Shown here in pieces: positions 10,155-19,871 of a DNA stretch of 64,000 nucleotides. The notes beneath the pieces were generated by a model, which saw only the letters and a list, made by a program, of their open reading frames with translations, was not told the origin of the DNA and made no database searches. The translations under genes and the position numbers were made by a program. The stretch's first letter is position 1; the number at the start of each line of letters is the position of its first letter. The DNA is from Methylocaldum marinum (GTDB lineage Bacteria; Pseudomonadota; Gammaproteobacteria; Methylococcales; Methylococcaceae): assembly GCF_003584645.1 (NCBI RefSeq), contig NZ_AP017928.1:956981-1020980 (forward strand), written 5' to 3'.

Positions 10155-11009
10155 ATGGCAAGACCCTTACGCATAGAACTCTCAGGCGGCCTTTATCATG
10201 TCACCTCTCGCGGCGACAGGCGCGAGGCCATCTTTTTCTCCGATGAAGATCGGCGAGTCTGGCTGGATTTGCTTGGACAGGTTTGTTCCCGCTTCAACTG
10301 GATTTGCCATGCCTATTGCCTGATGACCAATCATTACCACATCGTCATTGAAACGCCGGAGGGCAATCTGGCGCAGGGCATGCGGCAACTGAACGGCGTC
10401 TATACTCAGATGACCAATCGCACGCATGGACGAGTCGGTCATGTGTTTCAGGGGCGGTACAAGGCAATAATGGTGGAAAAAGACAGTTATCTGCTGGAGT
10501 TGGCGCGCTATGTGGTGCTCAATCCGGTACGGGCCGGCATGGTCAACGATGTAGATGACTGGCCGTGGAGCAGTTATCCAGCAATGGTCGGGTCAATGTC
10601 AACGCCGGACTGGTTACAGACTGACTGGTTATTAGGCCAGTTCGGCAGGCAGCGCAATCAAGCCCGGGCCGGTTATATCGATTTTGTGCGTGCCGGTGTC
10701 GGCCTGCCCAGCCTCTGGGACAAATTGCAGGGCCAGATTTATCTCGGTGACCAGGCTTTTGTTGCCCGCATGCAGTCCGTGCTGGCAAAGGACGAAGCGC
10801 TACAGGAAATCCCCCGCGTGCAACGCCGGCCTGTCGCCAAGCCGCTGGCTGAATATCGATCCGAGTTTGCGCATGCCCCTCATACCGGTATGGCACTGGC
10901 TTATCTTTCCGGTGATCATTCGATGAAGGCTATTGCCGAGGTATTCGGGGTGCATTATGCGACGGTTAGTCGGGCCGTCAAAGCATATGAACGGAATCAC
11001 GGCAGATGA
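10155..11009 (+). CDS. REP-associated tyrosine transposase (RAYT, Y1_Tnp)
   Basis: 284 residues from the ATG at 10155 (MARPLRIELSGGLYHVTSRG, the canonical RAYT N-terminus). An in-frame start at 10092 would add residues translated from the REP leader. The HUH-type metal motif is NHYHIVIE (His60 and His62). GHVFQGRYKAIMVEKDSYLLEL and ARYVVLNPVRAGMV follow, and the C-terminus has a helix-turn-helix (MKAIAEVFGVHYATVSRAVKAYE). Predicted to nick and join single-stranded REP DNA. The only intact RAYT in the window; four other fragments are decayed. Confidence 0.92.
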   Translation: MARPLRIELSGGLYHVTSRGDRREAIFFSDEDRRVWLDLLGQVCSRFNWICHAYCLMTNHYHIVIETPEGNLAQGMRQLNGVYTQMTNRTHGRVGHVFQGRYKAIMVEKDSYLLELARYVVLNPVRAGMVNDVDDWPWSSYPAMVGSMSTPDWLQTDWLLGQFGRQRNQARAGYIDFVRAGVGLPSLWDKLQGQIYLGDQAFVARMQSVLAKDEALQEIPRVQRRPVAKPLAEYRSEFAHAPHTGMALAYLSGDHSMKAIAEVFGVHYATVSRAVKAYERNHGR

Positions 11010-11097
11010 TTGGCTTGCAGACATACTGAGCCATGAACTTCAAAGCAAAGATGCTGGATTGCAAGACCTGACCCTGATCCTCCTGTGAAATCCGGGC

Positions 11098-11331
11098 TTG
11101 GAAGACCGTGAACCGACAAATGTGAAATCAAGCGGCATTTTCGTGATTGAGACGCCTGAGCCGAATCTCAGCCGTGGTATGCGTCTCCTCGATCAGGCCT
11201 ATACCCAAGCTTATAACCGTCGGCGTAGCGGGGGCGCTCACGTGCTCCAAGGACGATTCAAGAGCATCGTGGTGGACAAGATCCCGTATCTCTTGGCGTT
11301 ACGCTCAATCCGGCGGAAGCACACCCGATAG
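11098..11331 (+). pseudogene. RAYT fragment
   Basis: Encodes FVIETPEPNLSRGMRLLDQAYTQAYNRR...AHVLQGRFKSIVVDKIPYLLAL, matching residues ~65-115 of the intact RAYT. It lacks the N-terminal HUH histidines and the C-terminal HTH. The stretch just before it (GGCTTGGAAGACCGTGAACC and on) recurs at 31268-31312, where it is the 3' end of another RAYT relic. The two relics therefore share a rearrangement history. Confidence 0.75.
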
Positions 11332-11382
11332 CTGCCTGGTTGCTTCCGCGTGAAGCCAAACGGCCGCAAACGAACGGCATCC

Positions 11383-11900
11383 CCCCGATTCATTCCTGGT
11401 TCCTAGAGGCGAGCGGTTTCGAACCGGAGAGTAAGCAAAGATCCTATCGATAGTAACTGTCATGAGTCATGTTGAACCCAAAAGTGACATAAACTTTGCT
11501 ATTCTTGAACGACCCCGATGCAGGGTTGCGTGCCGTAAGCCTGCCAAGGGTGCGTGGCCGCAGCGGCAATGGATGGTGTGGAGCTAGAGCTTTTCGGGAG
11601 CTCTGCGAGTAGGTCGGCAACCCTTTGCCGACGCCGCCGGGCCGATGGGTTTGTCGGCATTGGCGTCAACCCTCTTTCAGGTCAGGGTCGCAGCCCGCAT
11701 ATAAACCATCGGAGCCGCAGGCGGTGGCCCGTGACCGATGCCGCAGGGTTTGAGTGCCCATTTTCTGCTGCCGAAAACGAGATCGCGCCGATGCACGCGT
11801 TCGAGCAATCGAGTGCGAATGAGCTGTCGTCCAGCGACCCTTTTCTAAGACGGCCTTGCAGATTAAGATAATTTTAGGGACTGATTTTGTCGGATCAGCG
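11383..11900. other. Third copy of the regulator/vgrG intergenic region, regulator gene missing
   Basis: GCATCCCCCCGATTCATTCC at 11383 matches the first codons of the regulator (complement), but the coding part is gone to the left. The following promoter region matches those at 1516-1650 and 37748-37900, including the TGACT-type inverted repeat at 11454-11469. From about 11520 it matches the vgrG1 leader. A GTAGGTCGGCAA-CCCTTTGCCGAC palindrome (11609-11634) is embedded. The regulator and vgrG were evidently divergent neighbours. Confidence 0.65.
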
Positions 11901-11903
11901 AAT

Positions 11904-13853
11904 ATGAAATTCAACCAAAAAACTCGGCTGATACAGGTTTTTTCACCCCTCGGCCCCGACATTCTGCTGTTTCATCGGATGCAGGGGCTGGAACGCTTGG
12001 GGGGACTTTTCGACTACGAGCTGGATCTGCTCAGTGCCAATGGGGCCATCAATGCGGACCAGCTCCTCGGCGACCGCCTGGACGTCGCCCTGACCCTCCC
12101 CGACGACAGCGTCCGCTATTTCAACGGTGTCGTCTGCCGCTTCGCGCAACTGGGCGGGGCTTTGGACCCGGACCGCACCCTCGTCCATTACCGCGTGACG
12201 CTGAGGCCCTGGCTCTGGCTGCTCACGCGCACCTCCGATTGCCGCATCTTCCAAAAGAAAACCGCCCCCGACATCATTGCCCAGGTGTTCCGCGACCACG
12301 GCTTCACCGACTTCGAAGCCCGGCTCAGTCTGACCTATCCTCAGCGGGAATACTGCGTCCAATACCGGGAATCCGACTTCAACTTCGTCAGCCGGCTGAT
12401 GGAAGAGGAGGGCATCTACTATTTCTTCGAGCATGCGAAAGGCAAACACACCCTGATCCTGGCCGATGCCGCCGCCGCCCACCCGAAGGTGCCGGGCTAC
12501 GAGTCCATCCCGTACTTCGAACCGAACAACAGCGCCCGCCGCTTGCGCGATCACCTGTTCTCGTGGTCGTTCGCCCGCGAAATCCAGCCCGGGTGTTGCG
12601 TGCTGACCGATTACGATTTCACCAAGCCGATGGCGGATCTCCAGGTGAAACGGCAACAGCCGCGTCCGCATGCCCAGGCCGAGTGGGAAGTGTTCGACTA
12701 CCCGGGCCAATACGCCCAGGTCGAGCACGGCGAGCACTACGCCAGCACCCGCCTCGAGGAACTTCATGCCCGGCACGAACTGGTGCAGGCCCGGGGCAAC
12801 GCCCAGGGCCTGGCCTGCGGCGCGCTGTTCGGCCTGACCGATTATCCGCGAGAGGACCAGAACCGCGAATACCTGATCGTCTCCGCCGAATATCGGCTGC
12901 AGAGCAACGCTTATCTGTCGGAGGGTCCCGTGCTCGAGGAGGAGGCCTTCGACTGCACGCTGACGGCACTGGACAGCCGCCAGCCCTACCGGCCGGCGCG
13001 CGAGACGGTCAAACCGGCGGTCCGGGGGCCGCAGACGGCGGTGGTGGTGGGGCCCGCGGGCGAGGAGATTTACACCGACCAGTACGGGCGGGTCAAGGTG
13101 CAGTTCCATTGGGACCGGGAAGGCCAACGGAACGAGAACAGTTCATGCTGGATCCGGGTATCCCATCCCTGGGCCGGGAAAAACTGGGGGGCGGTCTCGA
13201 TCCCCCGGATCGGTCAGGAAGTGATCGTCGACTTCCTGGAAGGCAACCCCGACCAGCCCATCATCACCGGCCGAGTCTACAACGGCGACACCATGCCGCC
13301 CTATGCGCTGCCCGGAGCGGCGGTGATCAGCGGCATCAAGTCCGATACCCACAAGGGGCAGGGCTACAACGAGATTTCCATGGACGACACGGCGGGCGAT
13401 GAAAAGATCACAATCCACGCTCAGTACGACATGAATACCACCGTGGAGCACGATCAAACCAACGCCATCAAGAACAACCGCACGACGACGGTAACGGTGG
13501 ACGACACCCTGACCGTCGACGCCAACCGTACCATGCACGTCAAGGGACAGTTGTCCGAGACGGTCGACGCCGGGCATCTGCTTACGGTGAAGGGCGGACT
13601 GACGGAGGATATTACCGATGGCCGAACGATCACGGTGACCGGTCCCATCGACCAGAGCTCCACGGCGACCACCGATCTGCATGCGACCGGTGCCGGCACC
13701 TACACTTCCGATACCTCTCTGCGCCTCGCCGTGATGGGCTCGACCATCGAGATCACACCGGATGCGATCACCCTCAGCGTCGGGGCCTCGACGGTAAAGA
13801 TCGATCCGGCCGGCGTCTCCATCAGCGCGCCGAAAATCTCCCTCAACGGCTAG
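11904..13853 (+). CDS. vgrG: Type VI secretion spike protein VgrG (TssI)
   Basis: 649 residues. The gp27-like N-terminal half opens [19 protein letters not shown] and includes [35 protein letters not shown] and TDYDF. The gp5 OB-fold follows ([39 protein letters not shown]). The C-terminal beta-helix of short repeats (TTVTVDDTLTVDANRT, LLTVKGGLTEDI) ends without a fused effector domain. The ATG at 11904 was chosen over an upstream TTG at 11856 because the conserved N-terminus starts there and the vgrG1 copy begins identically. It trimerises as the T6SS tip, and its cargo is probably the Rhs effector two genes downstream. No T6SS core genes lie in the window, so this is an auxiliary vgrG cluster. 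Confidence 0.95.
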   Translation: MKFNQKTRLIQVFSPLGPDILLFHRMQGLERLGGLFDYELDLLSANGAINADQLLGDRLDVALTLPDDSVRYFNGVVCRFAQLGGALDPDRTLVHYRVTLRPWLWLLTRTSDCRIFQKKTAPDIIAQVFRDHGFTDFEARLSLTYPQREYCVQYRESDFNFVSRLMEEEGIYYFFEHAKGKHTLILADAAAAHPKVPGYESIPYFEPNNSARRLRDHLFSWSFAREIQPGCCVLTDYDFTKPMADLQVKRQQPRPHAQAEWEVFDYPGQYAQVEHGEHYASTRLEELHARHELVQARGNAQGLACGALFGLTDYPREDQNREYLIVSAEYRLQSNAYLSEGPVLEEEAFDCTLTALDSRQPYRPARETVKPAVRGPQTAVVVGPAGEEIYTDQYGRVKVQFHWDREGQRNENSSCWIRVSHPWAGKNWGAVSIPRIGQEVIVDFLEGNPDQPIITGRVYNGDTMPPYALPGAAVISGIKSDTHKGQGYNEISMDDTAGDEKITIHAQYDMNTTVEHDQTNAIKNNRTTTVTVDDTLTVDANRTMHVKGQLSETVDAGHLLTVKGGLTEDITDGRTITVTGPIDQSSTATTDLHATGAGTYTSDTSLRLAVMGSTIEITPDAITLSVGASTVKIDPAGVSISAPKISLNG

Positions 13854-13863
13854 GGCGGACGGC

Positions 13864-15387
13864 ATGTCCCTGAACCCCGTCGAACGTCGTCTCGCCTATT
13901 TGTGCGGCGAGTGGCTCCGCTTCCGGGAGAACCCGAATGCGCGGCTCTTGGTCTGGCAAGTGCCGGAAAACGCCTTTCGCCTGGTCGAGGCTTTCGTCGA
14001 GGCACAGAAATACGAGTCGGATTACACGTCCGGCGACCTGTTCATACTGTTCAAGGCGCCTTACGAACACACTCTGCAGTATTCCAGAGCCCTGAAGGAC
14101 GCCTTCCGGGCACAATACGACGCTAGCCACGAGGGATTGAAGGCGGAGGGATTGCCGGTCGATTGGCATTTCGATCCCGCGGCGTCGCCCGGCACGCCGG
14201 CGGCCTTTGTGGCGGCGCTACGGTCGTTCGGGTCGAAATACCACCATTCGATAGGCCATCTGGTCAGCGTATTAATGCCCGTGGCGATGACTGACGAAGC
14301 GGCTTTTGCCGACTGGGTGCTGCGTGCCTTGGCGGTCGAATGGCCGGAGCGCATGCGGATATTGTTGATCGATTCGCTGGAAAACCCCCGATTTCAGCGC
14401 CTGCTCGACGCCAACCATCCGCGCATCGCGCTGAGCCGGCCGCAAGTGGACGGACTTACGGTCGCACAGGAGACGTTCGCCCAGGAACCGGTCCAGGGGC
14501 CTGCCGGCGTATTTCGGAATCACCTGACGGGGCTGCTGGCTCTGACCGAAAAGGGCACGGCCGACCAGGTCAAGGCCAAGGCCAAGGATGCGCTGGTCTA
14601 CGTGCGCCGGCAACAATGGCTCGACCAGGAGGTGGTCGTGCGCCTGCTGGTAGCCGGTGCCTTGCTGAAGGAAAACCGACACGACGAGGCGGTGCAAGTT
14701 TATCGGAGCGCTCGTCAGGTCGCCCAGCACGTTGCGGAACAGGGTCATCCCGCCGGCAACAAACTGGTCCTGCAGACCTGGTTCGGCGAAGCCGGCGCGC
14801 ATTTGGCGAAAGGCGATGCCGAAACTGCGGGTCTTTGCTACGACCAGGCAGCGCCGCTGGCGCAACGGGACCGTAACGGCATCCTCGGCATCGAAGCGTT
14901 CCGCATGGGGGCGTATTGCCGGGCTCGTACCGGTGACGTCGCCGGGGCCTTGGAACGGGGACGTTGCGCTTACGCGCTGGGAGAACAACTCAAGCCCGAG
15001 GCGAGAGGTATGACCACCTTGCCGCTGACCGGGATCGACCTGCTGCGGGCGCTCGATCCGGAGCGGGTGGCGCTCATGGAGCAGGTGAAGGCGAACTTGC
15101 AAGAGCGAACGCGTTCGGCCGGCAAGACGCTGGAAGAGCAACTGCAGGGCTTGGGCGGAACGGCGACAGCAGAAGCCGAGGGTGCCATCGAGCAGGCATA
15201 CCTCGCGGCAATCGACGAACTCAAGGCCGAATCGGCGACCCGCCTCGACCACATCGTCGCCGACGCGGACGCGACATTCCGGACGCTATTCGCCCGCAGC
15301 CGTGAACTGTTGGGAAACGACTGGCCCTTGTGCAGCGAACTCGGGTTGATGGCGCCGGCGGCCGAACAGCAGGTTAAAGCCGCATGA
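13864..15387 (+). CDS. T6SS-associated adaptor/chaperone candidate
   Basis: 507 residues, soluble, no signal peptide. It starts 10 bp after vgrG and overlaps the Rhs gene by 4 bp (ATGA), so the three are co-translated. The N-terminal ~200 residues are a globular domain of unknown family (LLVWQVPENAFRLVEAFVEAQKYES, FVAALRSFGSKYHHSIGHLV). The middle (~225-400) is helical and TPR-like (DQEVVVRLLVAGALLKENRHDEAVQVYRSARQ, GDAETAGLCYDQAAPLA). The C-terminus is a long charged helix (~420-500). It shows no clear DUF4123, DUF1795 or DUF2169 signature. Position between VgrG and a PAAR-like Rhs protein argues for a loading adaptor; that function is inferred from context only. Confidence 0.7.
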   Translation: MSLNPVERRLAYLCGEWLRFRENPNARLLVWQVPENAFRLVEAFVEAQKYESDYTSGDLFILFKAPYEHTLQYSRALKDAFRAQYDASHEGLKAEGLPVDWHFDPAASPGTPAAFVAALRSFGSKYHHSIGHLVSVLMPVAMTDEAAFADWVLRALAVEWPERMRILLIDSLENPRFQRLLDANHPRIALSRPQVDGLTVAQETFAQEPVQGPAGVFRNHLTGLLALTEKGTADQVKAKAKDALVYVRRQQWLDQEVVVRLLVAGALLKENRHDEAVQVYRSARQVAQHVAEQGHPAGNKLVLQTWFGEAGAHLAKGDAETAGLCYDQAAPLAQRDRNGILGIEAFRMGAYCRARTGDVAGALERGRCAYALGEQLKPEARGMTTLPLTGIDLLRALDPERVALMEQVKANLQERTRSAGKTLEEQLQGLGGTATAEAEGAIEQAYLAAIDELKAESATRLDHIVADADATFRTLFARSRELLGNDWPLCSELGLMAPAAEQQVKAA

Positions 15388-18300
15388 TGCCGGCAGCCAA
15401 GCACGGCGATCCCCAGCTCGGGGTGGACATCCACCTCTGCACGACGCCGGTACCGACCCCGCTGCCGACCCCGCACATCTCCGTCGTCTTCGATCCCTTC
15501 GACTACATCCCCATCATCGGCGCGACCGTGACCGTGTGCGGCATGAAGCGCGCCACCGCCGGCACCGCCGGCATGGTCGTGCACATTCCGCCGGGGTTTC
15601 CGTTTGCGCCGAAACTCCCGGACACCGACGACGAACTGTTCATGGGCAGTTCGACGGTGATCGCGGACGGCGATCCGTTCTCCTACATTTCCCTGCCGGT
15701 ATTGGGCTGCCAGGTCGCCGGCATGGTCAGCCCGTTCCGGCTGCGGAAAAAAGGCGGCCCCAGGATCATGGTGTTGCCCACGACCTTCAACCTGGCGATC
15801 CCGACCACCGTGTTCGTCGGCGGCCCCCCGACCATCTCGATGATGGGGCTGGCCTTCAAGGGCGCGTTTGCGGGCCTCGGCAAACTGGCCAAGTCCGGGG
15901 TGTTCAAGCGATTCCGGCAAAAGCTGTTCAAGAACATGAAGCCCGGCTTTCTCAAGTGCACGGTCTTGCGCGCCGAGCCGGTCAACATCCTGAACGGCGA
16001 AGTTTCCGTCGAACAGCAGGACTTCGAGTTGCCGGGCCGCCTTCCCCTGCGCTGGGTGCGAAGCTACGGCTCGTCCGGCGACCATGTCGGGCTGTGCGGC
16101 ACCGGCTGGCAGACCCCGGCCGACATTCGGCTCGAATACGACGGCACCGACGGCAGCGTGCTGATGCACGGACCCGACGTCGGTCCGATCGCTTTCGAGC
16201 GGCTGCCGGCCGCGGTGGGCGAGCAGGGCGCCGAACTCGAGCTGATGGACGGCGCGCGGCTGACTGATACGGGCGACGAATACCGGGTCGCCACCAAGGA
16301 CGACCGCGTCTACCACTTCCCCAAATCGCTGGTCCGCCGCGATCCGCGCGGCCGGCTATGCTGGCCGATCGGACGCCTCTCGGACCGCTGCGGGAACGCC
16401 CTCGACGTCGAGTACCGCGGCGGCCGGATCGTCGCCATCCACGAGTCGGCGGGCCGGCGTCTCGCGCTCACCCTCGAAAACGACCGCCTGACGGCGGTGA
16501 CGCTCCACGACCCCGCGAGCCGGACCGAACACACCTTTGTCCGCTACCAATACGACGCGGCGGGCGACCTGGTCGCCGTCATCGACGCGCTCGGCGCGCC
16601 CTATCGCTTCGCCTACGACGCCCATCGCATGGTTCGCCACACCGACCGCAACGGGCTATCCTTCCAATACGCCTACGAGCGGGCGGCGGACGGCAGCTGG
16701 CGGGTCGTCCATGCCTGGGGCGACGGCGGATTGTACGACTACCGCTTCGACTACTCGGACCTCCTCAACGAACGCCGCATTACCGATTCGCTGGGCCAGG
16801 TCACGCTGATCAAGCTCGACGAGCGTGGTTTACCGATCAACGAGACCGACCCCCTGGGCGGCATGACCCTCTACGAATACGACGACGCCGGCCGCACCAC
16901 GGCGGTGGTGGACCCGGACGGCCGCCGCACCGAATACGCCTACGACGCGCACGGCAACCTCCTCAAGCTCACGCGCCCCGACGGCCACGCGATCACCACC
17001 GAGTTCGACGAGACCGACAAGGCCGTTCGCATCACCGACCCCAACGGCGGCCTCTGGCAGCAAGCCTGGGACCGGCGCGGCCTGCTGATTGAACAGAAAA
17101 CGCCGCTCGGCCACGTCTCGCGCTACGAGTACGACGCCCACGGGCAGATCATCGCCCACACCAACCCGCGCGGCGCGCGCACGGCGCTTCGCTTCGACGC
17201 GGTCGGGAATCTTTCCGGGATCAAGGATGCGCAGGGCCAGGTCACGCAGTTCGCCTACGACCCCTTGGGTAACCTCGTCGGCAGGCTCGACCCGCTCGGG
17301 CGCAAGACGCTCTACCGCTACGACGCGAAAAGCCGGCTGACGGCAGTCCGGCTGCCGTCCGGCGCGACGGTGCGCTGCGGCTACGATGGCGAGGACAACC
17401 TGACCCGCTACGCGGACGAAAACGGCGCCGAAACCCGGCTCGAGTACTTCGGCCAGGGCGAGATCGCCAAGCGCCTCCAGCCCGACGGCCATACCGTTCA
17501 GTACCACTACGACACCGAAGAGCGGCTGATCGGCGTCACCAACCAGCGCGGCGAGACCTACCGGCTCGAGCGCGACGCCCTCGGGCGCATCATCGAGGAA
17601 GTGGACTATTGGGGGCAGTCGCGGCGTTACGACTACACGCTCGCGGGTCATCTCCGGCGCAGTGTCGACCCGCTCGGCCGCGCGATTCACTATCGCACCG
17701 ACCCGCTCGGCCGCATCGTCGAAAAGGCGCTCCCGGACCCGGACGGCGGCGACAAGCCCTGGATCGAACGCTTCGCCTACGACGCCAACGGCAACCTGAT
17801 CGGCTGCGCCAATCCGCATATCCGTATCGAACGCCGGTTCGATCCCGACGGCCGCCTGATCGAGGAAAAGCAAGGCGAAACGTTCACCCTCCGCAACGCC
17901 TACGACGAAGCCGGCAACCGGATCGAGCGCCACACCGAGTTCAAGCGGGGCGACACGGTGATCGCCCATGCCGTCCGTTACGCCTACGATGCCCTCGACC
18001 AGGCGATCGAAATCGCCATCGACGACCACGCCCCCATCGCGATCGAGCGCGATGCGGTCGGGCAGATCATCCGCGAGCGCCTGAGTCCCCGTCTACGCCG
18101 CGAGGTCGACTACAGCGCCGACGGCTACCTCACCCGCCAGCGTATCCGCACCGACGCGGATACCGTGGTCGACCTCGCCTACGACTACGATGCCGCCGGC
18201 AACCTGACCGAACGGCGCGACGCCCGGTTCGGCATCGACCGTTACGTCTACGATCCCGTAGGCCGCATTACCCAGCACCTCGACCCACACGGCCAGATCA

Positions 18301-19466
18301 AGCACTACCTCAACGACCCCGCGGGGGACCGGCTCACGACGCGGATCGTCGAGCACGAAGCCGCGCAAGCGGGGACACCGGACGCCCAAGGCGAATGGTC
18401 GCGCGAAGGCGAATACGAAGGCGCCTTTTATCGGTTCGACCGGGCCGGCAACCTGATCGAGCGCCACGACCGGCGCGGCGCCTTGCACCTCCGGTGGGAT
18501 GCGAACCAACGGCTGATCGAGAGCCGGCTGGAGGGCGTGTCCACCCGCTATCGCTACGACCCCCTGGGCCGGCGAATCGAGAAGCGCACCGGCGATAAAG
18601 TGACGACCTTTGTCTGGGACGGCGACGCCCTGGTGGGCGATTGGAGCGAGAACCCAACCGATCCGGTTGTCCCGGCGAAAGGGATGGCCCGGGAATGGGT
18701 CTACTACCCGGAGACCTTCGAGCCCCTGGCGCTGCTCGGCGGCCGAAGCGGACCGGACACCCTCCTGCACTACCACAACGACCCCAACGGCTGTCCGATC
18801 CGGCTGACCGACTCGAAGGGCGAAGTCCTGTGGGCGGCGAGTTATACCGCCTGGGGACAGATCGCGCGGCTGCACGTCGGCTATGTCGATAATCCGATTC
18901 GGTTGCAGGGGCAGTATGAGGATGGGGAGACGGGGCTGCATTACAATCGCTTCCGATATTATGCTCCGATATTTGGTGAATATATTTCCTGCGATCCGAT
19001 CGGGTTGCTCGGCGGAATTGATTTATACGAGTATGCACCTAATGCTTCCAATTGGATAGATCCGCTTGGGCTCAAACGCAAGTGTGAGGTATTTGTTAGA
19101 TATGTATCTGAGGCCGAAGCTCGTGCAATTAAAGAGGCTAATGGATTAGTACCAAAAATGCATAAAGGTAACCCTTCCCGCGGTGCGAAGTGGATATCGG
19201 AGCTTGGACAGGCTCGCGATCCCAGGACCCTTGGCAAGTCTAGCAATTATACTCATAAGGTGGAAATTGAGGTCGATCCTGGCACTAAAGCATGGTTAAA
19301 TGAAGCCTCAAGAAAGTTGGACTATGAAGAGATAATTGGTGGCGAATCCAATAATCCGCTTAAAGTTCTTGTAAAGCGGAATGAGCCGGGATCTTACGGT
19401 ATAGGCTCTGGATTGATATCAGATTTCAATAGTAAAATTAGAAACATTAAGATAACCAAAATATAG
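15384..19466 (+). CDS. rhs: PAAR-like Rhs toxin, T6SS effector
   Basis: 1360 residues. Residues 1-~140 form a PAAR/DUF4150-like spike cap (KHGDPQLGVDIHLCTTPVPT, GSSTVIADGDPFSYI). A DUF6531-like entry follows (LNGEVSVEQQDFELPGRLP, residues ~205-235), then a long YD-repeat shell (DxxGR...YxYDxxGN) to ~1190. The hyperconserved core, DPIGLLGGIDLYEY...NWIDPLGL, lies at ~1202-1229. The remaining ~131 residues are the toxin tip (FVRYVSEAEARAIKEANGLV, GAKWISELGQARDP, HKVEIEVDPGTKAWL). The tip DNA is strikingly AT-rich compared with the shell, a mark of tip exchange. The tip family is not certain; layout loosely recalls ADP-ribosyltransferase-like toxins, but no catalytic triad can be assigned by eye. 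Delivered on VgrG2; the next gene is the likely immunity. Confidence 0.92.
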   Translation: MMPAAKHGDPQLGVDIHLCTTPVPTPLPTPHISVVFDPFDYIPIIGATVTVCGMKRATAGTAGMVVHIPPGFPFAPKLPDTDDELFMGSSTVIADGDPFSYISLPVLGCQVAGMVSPFRLRKKGGPRIMVLPTTFNLAIPTTVFVGGPPTISMMGLAFKGAFAGLGKLAKSGVFKRFRQKLFKNMKPGFLKCTVLRAEPVNILNGEVSVEQQDFELPGRLPLRWVRSYGSSGDHVGLCGTGWQTPADIRLEYDGTDGSVLMHGPDVGPIAFERLPAAVGEQGAELELMDGARLTDTGDEYRVATKDDRVYHFPKSLVRRDPRGRLCWPIGRLSDRCGNALDVEYRGGRIVAIHESAGRRLALTLENDRLTAVTLHDPASRTEHTFVRYQYDAAGDLVAVIDALGAPYRFAYDAHRMVRHTDRNGLSFQYAYERAADGSWRVVHAWGDGGLYDYRFDYSDLLNERRITDSLGQVTLIKLDERGLPINETDPLGGMTLYEYDDAGRTTAVVDPDGRRTEYAYDAHGNLLKLTRPDGHAITTEFDETDKAVRITDPNGGLWQQAWDRRGLLIEQKTPLGHVSRYEYDAHGQIIAHTNPRGARTALRFDAVGNLSGIKDAQGQVTQFAYDPLGNLVGRLDPLGRKTLYRYDAKSRLTAVRLPSGATVRCGYDGEDNLTRYADENGAETRLEYFGQGEIAKRLQPDGHTVQYHYDTEERLIGVTNQRGETYRLERDALGRIIEEVDYWGQSRRYDYTLAGHLRRSVDPLGRAIHYRTDPLGRIVEKALPDPDGGDKPWIERFAYDANGNLIGCANPHIRIERRFDPDGRLIEEKQGETFTLRNAYDEAGNRIERHTEFKRGDTVIAHAVRYAYDALDQAIEIAIDDHAPIAIERDAVGQIIRERLSPRLRREVDYSADGYLTRQRIRTDADTVVDLAYDYDAAGNLTERRDARFGIDRYVYDPVGRITQHLDPHGQIKHYLNDPAGDRLTTRIVEHEAAQAGTPDAQGEWSREGEYEGAFYRFDRAGNLIERHDRRGALHLRWDANQRLIESRLEGVSTRYRYDPLGRRIEKRTGDKVTTFVWDGDALVGDWSENPTDPVVPAKGMAREWVYYPETFEPLALLGGRSGPDTLLHYHNDPNGCPIRLTDSKGEVLWAASYTAWGQIARLHVGYVDNPIRLQGQYEDGETGLHYNRFRYYAPIFGEYISCDPIGLLGGIDLYEYAPNASNWIDPLGLKRKCEVFVRYVSEAEARAIKEANGLVPKMHKGNPSRGAKWISELGQARDPRTLGKSSNYTHKVEIEVDPGTKAWLNEASRKLDYEEIIGGESNNPLKVLVKRNEPGSYGIGSGLISDFNSKIRNIKITKI

Positions 19467-19475
19467 GAATATTAA

Positions 19476-19871
19476 ATGATAATTAGTCAACATAGTTTTA
19501 TAGATTGTCTTCTCTATGTTATCACCAAAATAAAGCAAGGTTGTGAAGCATTTGATTCTTTTAATGAGAAAATATGCCAAGATTTTTTAAGTCAAAACTC
19601 TGAAACTCCGGATAATCTTGCAAGTATCCGGCGGATCGAATATGGCAAGATTCCGATGTACTTTGAGCGTCCGACATATGGGTTAAAAGTTAAAGGAACC
19701 GAATTTCTTATATCCCATATTGTATGGAAAGCATTAGAGACTGATGCCGGCGTTGATCTCATTCTCAAAACGTTTCCTGAATTATCTCGTGAAGACGCTG
19801 AGGCTGTCCTCAGGGTATGCACTGTAATCTTATCAAACCTAGAGGCAACTGACGTGCCCCCCGTTTCTTAA
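19476..19871 (+). CDS. Immunity protein candidate for the main Rhs toxin
   Basis: 131 residues, begins 9 bp after the Rhs stop. Small, acidic, cytosolic (no signal or membrane segment), mostly helical: LLYVITKIKQGCEAFDSFNEKICQDF, YGLKVKGTEFLISHIVWKALETDAG, PELSREDAEAVLRVCTVILSNLE. It shares the same AT-rich composition as the toxin tip, as expected for a module that moved with it. No family recognised. Assignment rests on position, size and composition. Confidence 0.75.
   Translation: MIISQHSFIDCLLYVITKIKQGCEAFDSFNEKICQDFLSQNSETPDNLASIRRIEYGKIPMYFERPTYGLKVKGTEFLISHIVWKALETDAGVDLILKTFPELSREDAEAVLRVCTVILSNLEATDVPPVS

Larger units (their letters stand above)
9817..11075 (+). mobile_element. RAYT (REP-associated transposase) element with terminal inverted repeats
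   Basis: GGGTCAGGTCTTGCAA at 9820-9835 and its complement TTGCAAGACCTGACCC at 11059-11074 bracket a Y1-type transposase gene and its palindromes. Traces of the same end sequence occur at 21177 and 23838, next to other RAYT fragments or IS junctions. The left end replaces the 5' part of the TonB receptor gene. The right side does not resume that gene, so a deletion accompanied the event. Confidence 0.7.
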
